Below are positions 51,001 to 57,406 of a stretch of 64,000 nt of DNA, in pieces. The notes under the pieces are model-generated. The model saw nothing but the letters and a program-made list of their open reading frames with translations, was not told the origin of the DNA and made no database searches. The stretch comes from Branchipolynoe longqiensis (lineage: Eukaryota; Annelida; Polychaeta; Phyllodocida; Polynoidae), in contig CM059192.1 of the NCBI GenBank assembly GCA_030323885.1, forward strand, positions 2,411,934 through 2,475,933, in the 5' to 3' direction. Numbering within the stretch: the first letter of the stretch is position 1; every line of letters starts with the position of its first letter. Both the position numbers and the translations under genes were made by a program.

Positions 51001-52944
51001 GCTGATCTATTGGTGATTGGTATCAAACAGACAAAGCTGCATGATGGCTGATCTATTGGTGATTGGTATCAAACAGATGAAGCTGCATGATGGCTGATAC
51101 ATTGGTGATTGGTGTCAAACTAGATAAAGCTGCATGATGGCTGATCTATTGGTGATTGGTGTGGTTGGTGTTTTTGTGGTGGGTGGTTTGTGTTGTTGGT
51201 GTTGGTGTTTTTTGGTGGTGTGTTGGTCAAATAGCGAAGCGGTATGGTGATTATGGTGATTGGTATCAATGATGAGCTGCATGATGGCTGATCTATTGGT
51301 GATTGGTATAAACTAGACGAAGCTGATGATGGCTGATCTATTGGTGATTGTTGTCAAACTAGACGATATGCATGATGGCTGATCTATTGGTGATTGTTGT
51401 CAAACTAGACGAAGCTGCATGATGGCTGATCTATTGGTGATTGGTGTCAAACTAGACGAAGCTGCATGATGGCTGATCTGTTGGTGATTGGTGTCAAACT
51501 AGACGAAGCTGCATGATGGCTGATCTATTGGTGATTGGTGTCAAACTAGACAAAGCTGCATGATGGCTGATCTATTGGTGATTGTTGTCAAACTAGACGA
51601 TGCTGCATGATGGCTGATCTATTAGTGATTGGTGTCAAACTAGTCGAAGCTGCATGATGGCTGATCTATTGGTGATTGGTATCAAACTAGACGAAGCTGC
51701 AAGATGACTGATCTATTGGTGATTGGTGTCAAACTAGACGAAGCTGCATGATGGCTGATCTATTGGTGATTGATGTCAAACTAGATGAAGCTGTGTGGTG
51801 TTTTGGTGTTGTTTGGTGTGTTGGTGTTTGTGTTGGTGTTGGGTGTGTGGTGTTTTGGTGTTGTGTTGGTGTGTGGTGTTTGGTTTGTTTGGTGCATGAT
51901 GGCTGATCTATTGGTGATTGGTATCAAACTAGACGATGCTGTATGATGGCTGATCTATTAGTGATTGGTGTCAAACCAGATGAAGCTGCATGATGGCTGA
52001 TCTATTGGTGATTGGTGTCAAACTAGACGAAGCTGCATGATGGCTGATCTAGTTAGACACCGATCTACCATAAGTAAGTTTTATAACCTTAATGGTGGAA
52101 ATACAAATAATGTGATAATCAATTTAGGTCAAAGCAACCACCAAATAGATGTTCAATTCTCTACCGAAGTCTTCTTGTGCATCCATTTTTTTCTGGCACT
52201 CTTCAAACAGTCCAGTTTTTATTTTGCTCCTGTGTTAACACTGAAATATCAGCCACAAAACCGTCAATAGCCCAAACGCAAACTGCACACAGGTGTATTT
52301 TATGCTCCTTATTTTGCTTTATTTCTTTTGGCTTCAGCGAAAAAGGTGAACACATCAGCACCGGGGCTCTGGTTTTCAGGCATGTACATTTTTGAAGAAA
52401 ATAATGTTACCTTCACTCTCCCAGCACATGTTTGGTAGGAAGAAGTTGTGCAAAGATCTGATGGGGGGGGGGGGGTATTTGTTAGGGTCGAGCTTATAGG
52501 ATTAGTCAGACTACTCAATATCCTCTCAAACAAAGTGGGTTATAATGCCAAAATTGCTCTAATGGTTTTATATTTTCCTCCTCCTCCTCCTCCTTCACCC
52601 CATCTCCTTTCTCTTTCTCTATCGCCGCCTTCATCTCTTCCTTCTCTACCCCCTCCTCACCCGCTTATTGCCCCCCCCCCCCCCGTTCCTTTTCCTTCAT
52701 CCACCTCTTCTACTCTCTTGCCTCCACCTCCCTATCTTCATCCTCCTACCCCCATCTCGTCCATCCGCCCATTTTTTTCTCTTTCCCCCACCACCTCTCC
52801 CTTGCTGCTTTTTTTCCCCCCCCCCCCCCTCCTCTGCTTACAAACTCCTCCACACACCCCCTTTCCACCCCCTCCACCCCCCCTACTCTCATCACCACCC
52901 CGTCCTCAATCACCCGCACCCAATCTTCCCCTCCCCCCCCCTCT

Positions 52945-52977
<33 letters not shown>

Positions 52978-53227
52978 ACTCTTCCCCTTCCTCCTTCCTC
53001 CCCCTCACCTAAACCCTCCTCTCCACCCCACCCCTCCCCCTCCACCCCTCATTCTAACTCCCCTCCCACCCCACCCTACAGCGCCCCTTCGGCCCGTTGA
53101 CTCACCGGCTGCCGTAGGGACACCGCGCCGGTCACGCGGCAGGCGGCCGCCGCCCACCATCCCTGCCGGATACCGGAAAAGCGACATCTCCATCGCCGGC
53201 TTCGGCATCAGCGGCAGCAAGCGGTGA
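25201..53227 (+). CDS. KIF19: KIF19-like kinesin-8, C-terminal half (7 exons)
   Basis: Exons 25201-25445, 26656-26988, 28412-28578, 29171-29804, 42406-42520, 47498-47608 and 53082-53227 join in consistent phase into 582 codons plus TGA. KIF19 is a kinesin-8 motor that moves to microtubule plus ends and depolymerises them, which limits cilium length. The assignment rests on exons 1-2: an acidic/coiled-coil segment followed by LLP[KR][KR], HELE[IV]EN-x-EMQS, LLR, LCDEIIQ-x-QR, ID-x-Y, and VP-x3-[ED]ELYEVY, which match my recollection of vertebrate KIF19 in order and spacing. The rest of the tail (S/P/A-rich, with a proline run and basic patches, ending [13 protein letters not shown]) is divergent, as expected. 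The motor domain and neck, some 500 residues in vertebrates, are absent from the window. Introns of 12.6, 5.0 and 5.5 kb separate the last exons. Confidence 0.9.
25440..26060. repeat. Minisatellite seeded by the exon a splice donor
   Basis: Ten units of 59-70 bp start at gagcag: 25440 (the real exon end), 25506, 25573, 25632, 25699, 25764, 25826, 25889, 25955 and 26025. Each copies the last six exon bases, the donor and about 55 intron bases (gtgtggcc, aggtgctgctagggtgtgaa, cccaacaaaa). GT is preserved after gagcag or gagctg in seven units. Confidence 0.9.
26061..26655. other. Intron remainder, AT-rich
   Basis: AT-rich intron sequence upstream of KIF19 exon b. No other feature seen. Confidence 0.5.
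26656..26988 (+). CDS. KIF19: KIF19 exon b: conserved coiled-coil core
   Basis: Acceptor tgatatcgcag, donor gtcagt, 111 codons in phase 0. This is the most conserved part of the KIF19 stalk and the basis of the gene assignment ([26 protein letters not shown]). It is GC-richer than the surrounding intron and uses codons like the other exons. Confidence 0.93.
27240..27920 (+). pseudogene. DIRS-like RT/RNase H fragment
   Basis: Broken frames encode [20 protein letters not shown] and, after a stop, [21 protein letters not shown]...SRIFDALRQ...[11 protein letters not shown]. This is the pattern of the RT thumb and connection region of DIRS-type retroelements (WLG-[FI], [KR][KR]ELQ-x-L-x-G[RK]L, P[AG]R-x-F). 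Upstream words resemble the same family but are badly decayed. It is an insertion in the KIF19 intron between exons b and c and resembles the element at 42.7-46.0 kb. Confidence 0.75.
28140..28385. repeat. 48-bp minisatellite before exon c
   Basis: About five units; ggttgacctagat-type words start at 28146, 28243, 28291 and 28339. The last unit ends about 27 bp before the exon c acceptor. The acceptor itself is not included. Confidence 0.8.
28412..28578 (+). CDS. KIF19: KIF19 exon c
   Basis: Acceptor gttcgtcctcacag, donor gtaagt. Enters in phase 0 and leaves two bases into a Glu codon. It encodes [18 protein letters not shown] and a Ser/Pro/Lys-rich end. I see no family motif, but the phase fit on both sides, the splice signals and the GC-rich codon use support it. 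Confidence 0.85.
28825..29151 (+). mobile_element. tRNA-derived SINE with 13-bp target duplication
   Basis: A tRNA-like head carries an A-box-like tggccgaatcggtagagcg and a B-box-like ggttcctggtcgagtc. A body (acttgtcacttcctagccag ... gtcacaagtcggtaccca) and an aac-rich tail (ccaacaaccaacgaaccaac) follow. The 13 bp atctttcatctac occurs at 28812-28824 and again at 29152-29164, a perfect target-site duplication. Other copies are at 49411, 59298 and, in fragments, 32015 and 48835. Confidence 0.93.
29171..29804 (+). CDS. KIF19: KIF19 exon d: S/A/P-rich tail with proline run
   Basis: Acceptor ctactttcag, donor gtgcgt. One base completes the Glu codon, then 211 codons follow. Segments: [20 protein letters not shown] helix-like start, [34 protein letters not shown], then an uninterrupted run of about 11 prolines (bases 29622-29660) and a basic end with KKKTV. 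Low-complexity tails are usual in kinesin-8. The 3' splice site lies six bases from a SINE insertion. Confidence 0.87.
29935..30185. repeat. AT/GT microsatellites
   Basis: Runs of (ta)n with short gtgtgt and atgtatg stretches. Short frames of Tyr/Ile repeats here are meaningless. Confidence 0.9.
30186..30610. other. Intron sequence, nothing recognised
   Basis: AT-rich intron sequence without supported features. Confidence 0.4.
30611..31600. mobile_element. Probable TIR element with purine-rich core
   Basis: The sequence gtcaaagaccctatgacact...gacggctcactc near 30617-30651 recurs in reverse complement near 31563-31598 (gagtgagccgtcttagtgtt...gggtctttgtc), forming arms of about 35 bp. Between them lie a GT-rich stretch, a run of about 34 C (30920-30953) and about 430 bp that is almost purely G and A. 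Whether the core belongs to a transposon is uncertain. Confidence 0.6.
30960..31395. repeat. Polypurine tract (G/A-rich)
   Basis: Plus strand almost entirely g and a (gaggagggg words, with a ggtgtggtgtgagagcac word repeated). Such tracts can form triplex or quadruplex DNA and are prone to sequencing error. Apparent open frames here have no coding value. Confidence 0.85.
31601..32010. other. Intron sequence with a 34-bp tandem duplication
   Basis: The word ctcacaactaccacggttca and its flank occur twice in tandem at about 31955-32018. Otherwise unremarkable. Confidence 0.5.
32015..32175 (+). mobile_element. SINE fragment
   Basis: Matches the head and early body of the 28825 and 49411 SINE: gggactcgaaccc, gagtcaaaccaatgacttaa, acttgtcgccacgaaccctg, gcattaagaggatag. 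Confidence 0.7.
32176..33701. other. Intron sequence, nothing recognised
   Basis: AT-rich, with a short C run and A run at 33050-33095. No exon with phase and splice support for KIF19 is seen. Confidence 0.4.
33702..34200. mobile_element. TIR element, CCGGTGT family, copy 1
   Basis: Arms of about 40 bp: ccggtgtcgcagtttgagcg at the left and its reverse complement ending gcgacaccgg at 34200. Within each arm, agtttgagcgccc occurs twice. A gcgcatgcgcgg palindrome follows the left arm. Non-coding, 499 bp. Confidence 0.85.
34201..34391. repeat. Left part of an interrupted dispersed repeat
   Basis: The segment aaaggaggaaaaacgggtgc...catactcttgcaggatgag also occurs at about 37285-37355 and 61835-61900. 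There it continues straight into tactgatattgtgtgatt, which here lies beyond the insertion, at 34955. Confidence 0.75.
34392..34942. mobile_element. Non-autonomous DNA transposon, family X, copy 1
   Basis: About 550 bp, nearly identical in reverse complement to 57640-58196. The ends carry tatacctcacccagatacaa and agctctccaaacatacctttg, with inverted partners (gcaaaggtatgcttggagag; tttgtatct...ctatacc) at the right. It interrupts an older repeat. No transposase. Confidence 0.85.
34943..35060. repeat. Right part of the interrupted dispersed repeat
   Basis: The sequence tactgatattgtgtgattta...tttaatctgtgcaaaaga matches 37368-37440 and 61912-62000, contiguous there with the left part. Confidence 0.75.
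35061..35560. repeat. Mixed dispersed repeats
   Basis: The word cttttcgattg...aatggcggc recurs with inverted partners. The segment gttctcgcgaaaacaaggag...cagcgctgaatatgcttatg matches 37678-37790. No gene seen. Confidence 0.55.
35565..36126. mobile_element. MITE flanked by perfect TTAA
   Basis: Inverted termini gtgcccgtcacaccttaccg / cggtaaggtgtgactgagcc of about 26 bp lie between TTAA at 35561-35564 and TTAA at 36127-36130. The interior is dense in ccggac and aacagac words. The terminal gnnccggtcaca-like pattern resembles the element at 24559, which suggests the same superfamily. Confidence 0.88.
36335..36525. repeat. About 40-bp tandem repeat
   Basis: Five irregular units containing gcagtgtgac and caggtctagaag. 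Confidence 0.8.
36526..37270. other. Unidentified, pyrimidine-rich, possibly repeat-derived
   Basis: CT-rich on the plus strand, with frames too broken to call. It has the look of a transposon untranslated region, but I cannot name it. Confidence 0.3.
37271..37445. repeat. Dispersed repeat, uninterrupted copy
   Basis: Contiguous version of the repeat split at 34201-34391 and 34943-35060. Another copy is at about 61800-62000. Confidence 0.75.
37446..38025. other. Intron sequence with repeat fragments
   Basis: 37678-37790 matches 35318-35430. The remainder is unremarkable. Confidence 0.4.
38026..38704. mobile_element. TIR element with internal tandem copies
   Basis: Imperfect inverted ends: ggtatgcactgacgtcacg ... 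gcggccattgtggc at the left and gccacaatggccgcgc ... tgacgtcacgggaatacc at the right. Inside, a segment with actcaatgcattgtcaatgg...cttcatac is present three times (about 38098, 38210, 38415). A piece of the interior recurs inverted at 62395-62490. Confidence 0.75.
38705..39284. other. Intron sequence, nothing recognised
   Basis: No supported feature. Confidence 0.4.
39285..39745. repeat. 52-bp tandem repeat
   Basis: About nine units with core ctaccaagtcagtagtggat and atcctgatacaggcttatag. Exact 52-bp spacing is seen at 39531, 39583 and 39635. Confidence 0.92.
39746..41179. other. Intron sequence, nothing recognised
   Basis: AT-rich toward the right. No phase-compatible KIF19 exon or other gene is seen. 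Confidence 0.4.
41180..41988. mobile_element. TIR element with TA-rich flanks (mariner-like MITE)
   Basis: The arms gggtcactctcctgaaaact / agttttcaggagagtgaccc are about 24 bp, nearly perfect, and sit in (ta)n. 809 bp and non-coding. The TA flanks fit Tc1/mariner-type insertion, but the flanking microsatellite makes a target duplication unprovable. Confidence 0.8.
41989..42405. other. Intron sequence with (ta)n
   Basis: A TA run at 41996-42030, then ordinary intron up to KIF19 exon e. Confidence 0.5.
42406..42520 (+). CDS. KIF19: KIF19 exon e: basic tail segment
   Basis: Acceptor gcttcttgttccag, donor gtaggt. Phase 0 entry, and one base carried into the next exon. It encodes [12 protein letters not shown]...[22 protein letters not shown], a strongly basic segment that could bind microtubules (inference). 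The last 20 or so coding bases and the donor are copied repeatedly in the following intron. Confidence 0.82.
42500..42690. repeat. 52-bp minisatellite seeded by exon e donor (left part)
   Basis: The exon end and donor (ccgcctgctgcaaa|gtaggt) and following 30 intron bases are repeated: intact-looking copies at about 42557-42608 and 42609-42660, then a longer unit ending ctgctgcaaatt where the DIRS-like element starts. Confidence 0.88.
42696..43205 (+). pseudogene. Possible gag region of DIRS-like element
   Basis: An open frame rich in P, H, Q and T (about 170 codons) at the 5' side of the element. No zinc knuckle or other motif is visible. I assign it only by position, and it could be untranslated sequence. 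Confidence 0.35.
43622..44428 (+). pseudogene. DIRS-like RT, N-terminal part
   Basis: From about codon 115 the frame reads [40 protein letters not shown] and SPMMTHPKK with VIVELSWP, matching in order the segments that precede the catalytic motif in DIRS-type reverse transcriptases. The first 100 codons are probably linker or gag-like. The frame is lost near 44400. Confidence 0.8.
44437..44718 (+). pseudogene. DIRS-like RT catalytic region
   Basis: Two frames share the similarity. [12 protein letters not shown] (first catalytic Asp) and FGC...[12 protein letters not shown] are in one frame; [12 protein letters not shown] (catalytic YLDD) is in the other. A frameshift lies near 44650. The catalytic residues survive, but the protein cannot be made continuously. 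An in-frame stop follows DK. Confidence 0.85.
44719..45554 (+). pseudogene. DIRS-like RT thumb and RNase H
   Basis: Early broken frames give [18 protein letters not shown] (thumb/connection pattern). Then a 195-codon frame from 44967 carries [24 protein letters not shown] (RNase H first Asp), [11 protein letters not shown] (Glu), INTDNST (Asp) and [13 protein letters not shown] (the closing ADALS motif). The RNase H active-site residues look intact. Confidence 0.8.
45579..46004 (+). pseudogene. Tyrosine-recombinase-like N-terminal domain
   Basis: About 141 codons: [21 protein letters not shown] resembles the SAM-like core-binding domain of DIRS tyrosine recombinases, and [12 protein letters not shown] the start of the catalytic domain. 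The R-H-R-Y catalytic part is absent, so the element is 3'-truncated or internally deleted. Identification rests on pattern and position. Confidence 0.6.
46054..46350. repeat. 52-bp minisatellite, right part
   Basis: Further units of the exon e donor repeat (ctgctgcaaagta...cctgattggttgatttgtag) continue after the DIRS-like element to the (ta)n at 46350. Several have lost the GT. Confidence 0.88.
46375..46738. mobile_element. pogo/Tigger-like MITE
   Basis: Inverted ends cagattaacctcgatccaac / gttggatcgaggttcatctg of about 23 bp, flanked by TA on both sides. Additional gtccgtt repeats near the ends. The cagnnnaacctcgnt-type terminus and TA target fit the pogo/Tigger branch of Tc1/mariner. 364 bp, no transposase. 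Confidence 0.85.
47103..47195. repeat. 23-bp tandem repeat (4 copies)
   Basis: Unit tattgctaacgtacttaat plus acag, four near-perfect copies. Confidence 0.95.
47498..47608 (+). CDS. KIF19: KIF19 exon f
   Basis: Acceptor tatccgcccgccag, donor gtatgt. The two bases ag complete a Lys codon, then [20 protein letters not shown] and a Gly/Arg/Lys-rich end. The exon is preceded by a C run (47459-47472). The phase fits exons e and g. Confidence 0.8.
47739..48078. mobile_element. MITE, ttaaagctgcatagtc family, reference copy
   Basis: Begins ttaaagctgcatagtccgat and ends atcggactatgcaacgttaa, giving inverted ends of about 20 bp. The interior is shared with 11547-11830, 23866-24215 and 57407-58258. About 340 bp, non-coding. 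Confidence 0.85.
48079..49410. other. Intron sequence with a small SINE fragment
   Basis: At about 48835-48935 there is a minus-strand tRNA-like head (gttcgaacc/ggccatcgcg words in reverse). A (ta)n lies at 48655. No gene seen. Confidence 0.45.
49411..49730 (+). mobile_element. tRNA-derived SINE, second copy
   Basis: Head with gatggccgagtgagttagag and a good B box gtgggttcgaacc. The body is shared with 28825-29151 (tcctagccaggcgct, ggactggttggctcagt, gtcacaagtcggtaccca), and the tail is attccaacaaccaaca. The head could be mistaken for a tRNA gene, but it has no closing acceptor stem. Confidence 0.9.
49775..52050. repeat. 47-bp satellite array
   Basis: About 45 units with core ctattggtgattggtgtcaa and gctgcatgatggctgatc. 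Two islands made almost only of G and T interrupt it, at about 51167-51232 and 51793-51893. The array lies in the last KIF19 intron. Confidence 0.95.
52565..53081. repeat. Giant polypyrimidine tract before the last KIF19 exon
   Basis: About 500 bp almost entirely c and t (cctcctcctcc, C runs at 52672, 52819 and 52950-52977), directly ending at the acceptor of exon g. Proline-rich open frames here are composition artefacts. Confidence 0.9.
53082..53227 (+). CDS. KIF19: KIF19 terminal exon with stop
   Basis: Acceptor ccaccctacag after about 500 bp of pyrimidine-rich sequence. Two bases complete an Ala codon. It encodes a Pro/Arg-rich stretch and a compact C-terminus ([18 protein letters not shown]), then TGA at 53225-53227. 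The first AATAAA downstream that I notice is near 54037, but no poly(A) site can be fixed. Confidence 0.85.
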
Positions 53228-54769
53228 ATCCAGCTCGTGTCATGCAGCGCAGTCTGCGTATGTGCAGTACTCCAAGATGGCTCCCTCCCGCCGACAGGAC
53301 GAGCCTTGTGTGTAATGTATATAAGGGCCTACTTAGTGCCTATCCAGGCCATCAAACTGAGGAGTCGAACCCGCTACCTGGGTGCGCAATGGTCTCGGCT
53401 CTGTCGGATCTGCGGGTTGGTCACGTGGATCACGTGACGGCGGCGATCGGTAACGTAGGCGGCGCTGTGGTAACCAGACGCCGGCGGCCAGAACTTGCTG
53501 CTCCTGCCACCTGGTGGCAAGCCGAGGAAACAGACAGCATGGTTTTTGTATTAGTAATTATGACAGTGGACTGCCCTCTATCGGATATATAGCAAACTAG
53601 TGGATTGTGACAGCGCTGGCAAAGACTGAAGTAGGTTATAGCATGAACATGTAGTTTGATAATGTGATATGTAGAAATTAGCATTTCAAATTTCAGATTG
53701 CAGATGTTGACATGAGTTCTATTGGCTCACACTGAGACTTGGTCAGTACAGCCAATCGCTGTGGCTTATGTTTCAAATGTAAATCAGGTCAAATAGATTT
53801 AGGCCCTGATAGCAGGGCTTATGTAATCAGAGACCTCATCATGGATGGCTATTTTTGTAACGTGTAATCTGATTGGTCATTGTTATTGGTTCAAGAAGCG
53901 ATACTCTGGGAATAGATCAAACATTCTCGCTAAGTTTTATTTTAACAGGGACTGACCGAAGTGAAAACCCCTTAGAAAGTTACGGGTTTCACATTCCAGG
54001 GCCCTTCCATGGGATTTTCAAGTGGTACGCAGATGGAATAAAACGCCATGGAATAACACACGATAAAAGATATTTTAATCTTTGTAATCTCAGGTGGTAC
54101 GCAGCTGTGTACTTGCGTATATGCTAGCTAAGCCCCTGCATTCACTATGCAAATCACTCACCTTGACTTGGGGTATTGTTTTATTTATTTAGTTTACTTT
54201 GAAAGTCTTTAAAAACATCCAATATAATACCAGACTCAAAATTTAGTCTTCTTGGGCTTGTTGGTGAAATAGTGGAGCTTACTGACAAAAGTTATTATTT
54301 ACCCTGGGCTCATCAGGTTATTTAACTTATATTGTTAACATTTTAAAATACACATCCCAAGAGAAAATAACTACGCAATAATACCGACCCACCCACGGGG
54401 AGGCTTAAGACTAACGCATGTAGATATATACACATAAACAATACTCTTACTGTGCATGATTTCGACAAAATCCAGCAAACGGAAACGGAAATAGCTCTGT
54501 ATGGGCGCTGCCATTTGTAAACTTGTACCGAGAAACCGAGAAATCCAGCAAACGGAAACGGAAATCGCTCGTCGAATTTCGGTCCGCAGCAAGCAGGCTG
54601 GACGACAGCTATTGGTTAATAATATATCAAAACAAATGCCTGCTGCCATAGAATTTGCCGATACGCCAATACGCGTAGTGCAAAGCTTCGATTTTATTCA
54701 AAATTAAAAGAAATAAATAACAATTTGGCATAAACATGGGTGCACAAAGGCAATATTAATATTTTATTC
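53228..54769. other. KIF19 3' flank/UTR and spacer
   Basis: Follows the KIF19 stop. An aataaa occurs near 54037, but I cannot define the transcript end. No further gene seen. 54472-54565 has a repeated ccagcaaacggaaacggaaa word. Confidence 0.4.
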
Positions 54770-54870
54770 CACGGAAACGACGGCCGTATTCGATTATCAC
54801 GACCGCGACTCGGGTCATCCGAGTTGCTAGAATTTCAAATCGAACACCGCGAGTGGAGTAAAAAAATACA
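54770..54870. repeat. Fragment of the 61.2-kb TIR-element core
   Basis: The segment cgtattcgattatcacgacc...gactcgggtcatccgagtt...gcgagtggagt matches 61240-61315 and 62083-62165. Confidence 0.75.
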
Positions 54871-55194
54871 CGCGCAATCATAAAATACTTTACTGTAGTT
54901 ATATCGGGGGGGGGGGGGGGGGGGTCGGTCATAAGCATTGCTTATTCATATTACCTATATGATGACTTTGAATTTTTGGTGTGAGGTTTTAAAGATTAAT
55001 AACTGCCTGTTAGTTTGGGATGCAGAACAGAATTCAATTAAGTATGATTTTTTTTTTCATATCCATTTTCTGTGTTTGTGACTTTGACGACTTTGAGTGC
55101 GAACTTACAAGATGGCCGACCACTGTAAACGGGGCTCCGCGAAACTGGCCGGAGCCTCCTTTTGGATGCAACATTGAGCACTGATGGTCACACT
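54871..55194. other. Spacer with a G run
   Basis: About 18 G at 54907-54924. No gene. Confidence 0.4.
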
Positions 55195-55650
55195 GTCACA
55201 ATCGGTCAGTGTCACCCTCACTGTCACCAAGGTGACCTTCACTATCATCAAGGTGATCTTCACTGTAACCGAGGTGACTTCTACTGTCACCAAGGTGACC
55301 TTCACTGTCACCAGGGTCATTTGACTCTCAGTCACCGAGGTGACCTTCACTTGTCACCGAGGTGACCTTCACTTGTCACCGAGGTGATCTTCACTTGTCA
55401 CCGAGGCGACCTTCAAATCACTGAGGTCACCATTACAGTCATGGAGGTGACCTTCACTGTCACCAGGTGGGGGTGTCTTTCACTGTCATGGGGGACCTTC
55501 ATTGTCATGGAGGTGACCTTCACTGTCACCGAGATGACCTTCACTGTCACCGAGATGACCTTCAGTCACTTAGCTGACCTTTACTGTCATGGATGTGACC
55601 TTCACTGTCACCTGGGTGACCTTCACTGTCACCCGGGTGACCTTCGCCTT
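55195..55650. repeat. 21-bp tandem repeat, ggtgacc-rich
   Basis: Irregular units of gaggtgaccttcactgtcac, about 21 bp each. Each contains the palindrome ggtgacc, so either strand can fold back. Short frames here are artefacts. Confidence 0.9.
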
Positions 55651-56935
55651 CGCCGAGGTGCTCGATTCGGAAGTGTCGGGCGCTCAGGGTTTGTGTATTA
55701 ATATATTTGATTCACACTGCAGCAGTTTGTGACATTTAAAGTAACTAGGACGTGTCGAGCAGTTCTCTGTGCAGCAAGTTTGAAAGCATATAAATAAAGC
55801 GATGCTTTTATTACATTTAAAAGGTAAACAAATAACTGTAAAAATTAAGCACCAGCTTGGGAAAAATAAAGCAATGGGTTTTTAAACCAAGAGGAGGGAA
55901 TGGACACACTGATGCGTGGCTGTTGTGTGGGTGGCGCCACCTGCACATTTTTGTTAGATCTCAGTTCTGCAGTACAATAATACAAAGATATAGTAATTAA
56001 TACCATTAATATAACCTACTGATGCATTGTGGTTTTTAATATTTCCAGGGTTCGTATGGGACACTACATTTTCCCCATTTCAAGGCCTTGCAAAACCTTG
56101 AATTTAACCTATTTTGGGTAGTTAGTCTTGAAAAGCCTTGAATTCCATTAATCTGTCCCCACTGATCTAAATTAGTCTGAAATCGCAATTCGCCATTGTT
56201 GTCTCTTTCCTGAAGTCCAATTGAAAATACTCTTGAATTCTTATCAAAAACATTCTTGAAAAGCCTTGAATTCCATATCTTCACATTTGTATGGACCCTG
56301 ATATTCACATAATCCATTTTATGCCACATAAGCTGAGAATCTGTTGGGGAGTCTCCACCATGTTTGTTTCCCCCCACTAGGGTGCGCCCCTTGCTTGGTA
56401 ATTAATGCGCTGAATTTAGAATTGTATTTTTTCTAGAATGTACCTCTACTTGGTTGGGCATGGTTCCTTAAATCGCAGGATTCTTTTCTGGACTTATTTT
56501 GTGATTCCAAAAATAAATCAAACATTTTGGCAGGGCCACCTCATGTACACTGACTATGTATCTGTGTTACTATCTATGTAAATATATATATATACATATT
56601 ATGCGTACCTATTATATAGAAATATATGTAATTATATTTTCATGGATAAACAATGCAGCACATCTGCTGCTGCTAGTGTAGAGAGAGTAGAGATTATAAT
56701 CTGTGGATGTTTTTCAAATCAAACCCAGTTCTGGTATCTTTATTTCTTACAACTCTTAATATTGTACCGAATGCCTAGTGATATAAAGCAGCCGAGGGGC
56801 TGCATGCTTATTGAGATTTATTATCGATGAACCAATACTTTGTATGTTTATGAATTTGTTGTGTTAATTATTGCGATGTATTTTGCTTTGATATCTGGGA
56901 CTCGGCCATGAGCCATGCAGGCCGGACCACCACAC
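55651..56935. other. Spacer with possible dispersed repeat
   Basis: 56036-56300 contains repeated ccttgaa/cttgaaaagccttgaatt words that look like an old dispersed repeat. No gene supported. Confidence 0.4.
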
Positions 56936-56939
56936 GTGA

Positions 56940-57186
56940 CAGGGTTGCCAACCCTTACGGCTTTGCCGTAAGGTGTACAATATTTTATGTCCCCATCATC
57001 ACCTTATGCCAATCTTCCGGTTTTTCCTTTTCAAAAATAATATAAATCTTACATATTATTGTGTCCAAAATGCACCACAGAGCATCTAAGATTTTAACAT
57101 TTTTCTGGGGGAGTAACCCCCCCCACCCCCCAGTTTAACATCCCTTAAGATCTCCAGTTTTTCATTTTCCAATGCTGACAACCCTG
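56940..57186. mobile_element. Small MITE with cagggttg ends
   Basis: Starts cagggttgccaac and ends gctgacaaccctg, inverted over about 12 bp with mismatches. The ends resemble hAT-type termini. I could not match an 8-bp target duplication. Confidence 0.5.
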
Positions 57187-57406
57187 GTCACGGCCTGTGT
57201 TAACTAGGTCAAATCCTTCGGCACTGGTCACCCCGCCCCAACCCCTCGTTGTGTAGTTACGGGGGCATCGCTCCTCTCAAACCTCATTGGGGACCAAAGC
57301 AACTTTCCGCATGCATTGTCAAAGCTAACCAGCCCTATCTGGCATGTACCGGCTATATAGTGTTGCATAACCATCTCTTATGTTGCTATGGTAGCCATAT
57401 TTTGAG

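Noticed and set aside
52448..53227. Single 259-codon proline-rich gene ending at the KIF19 stop
   Set aside because: Only the last 48 codons are exonic. The rest is the pyrimidine tract before a good acceptor, and the phase fits exon f.
25201..53227. KIF19 being a nested gene inside the DHHC gene or a DHHC-kinesin fusion
   Set aside because: No phase or exon evidence links them. Missing exons on both sides and the gap are a simpler explanation.
53873..54127. 84-codon plus-strand gene
   Set aside because: No recognisable content or splice signals. It lies in the KIF19 3' flank.
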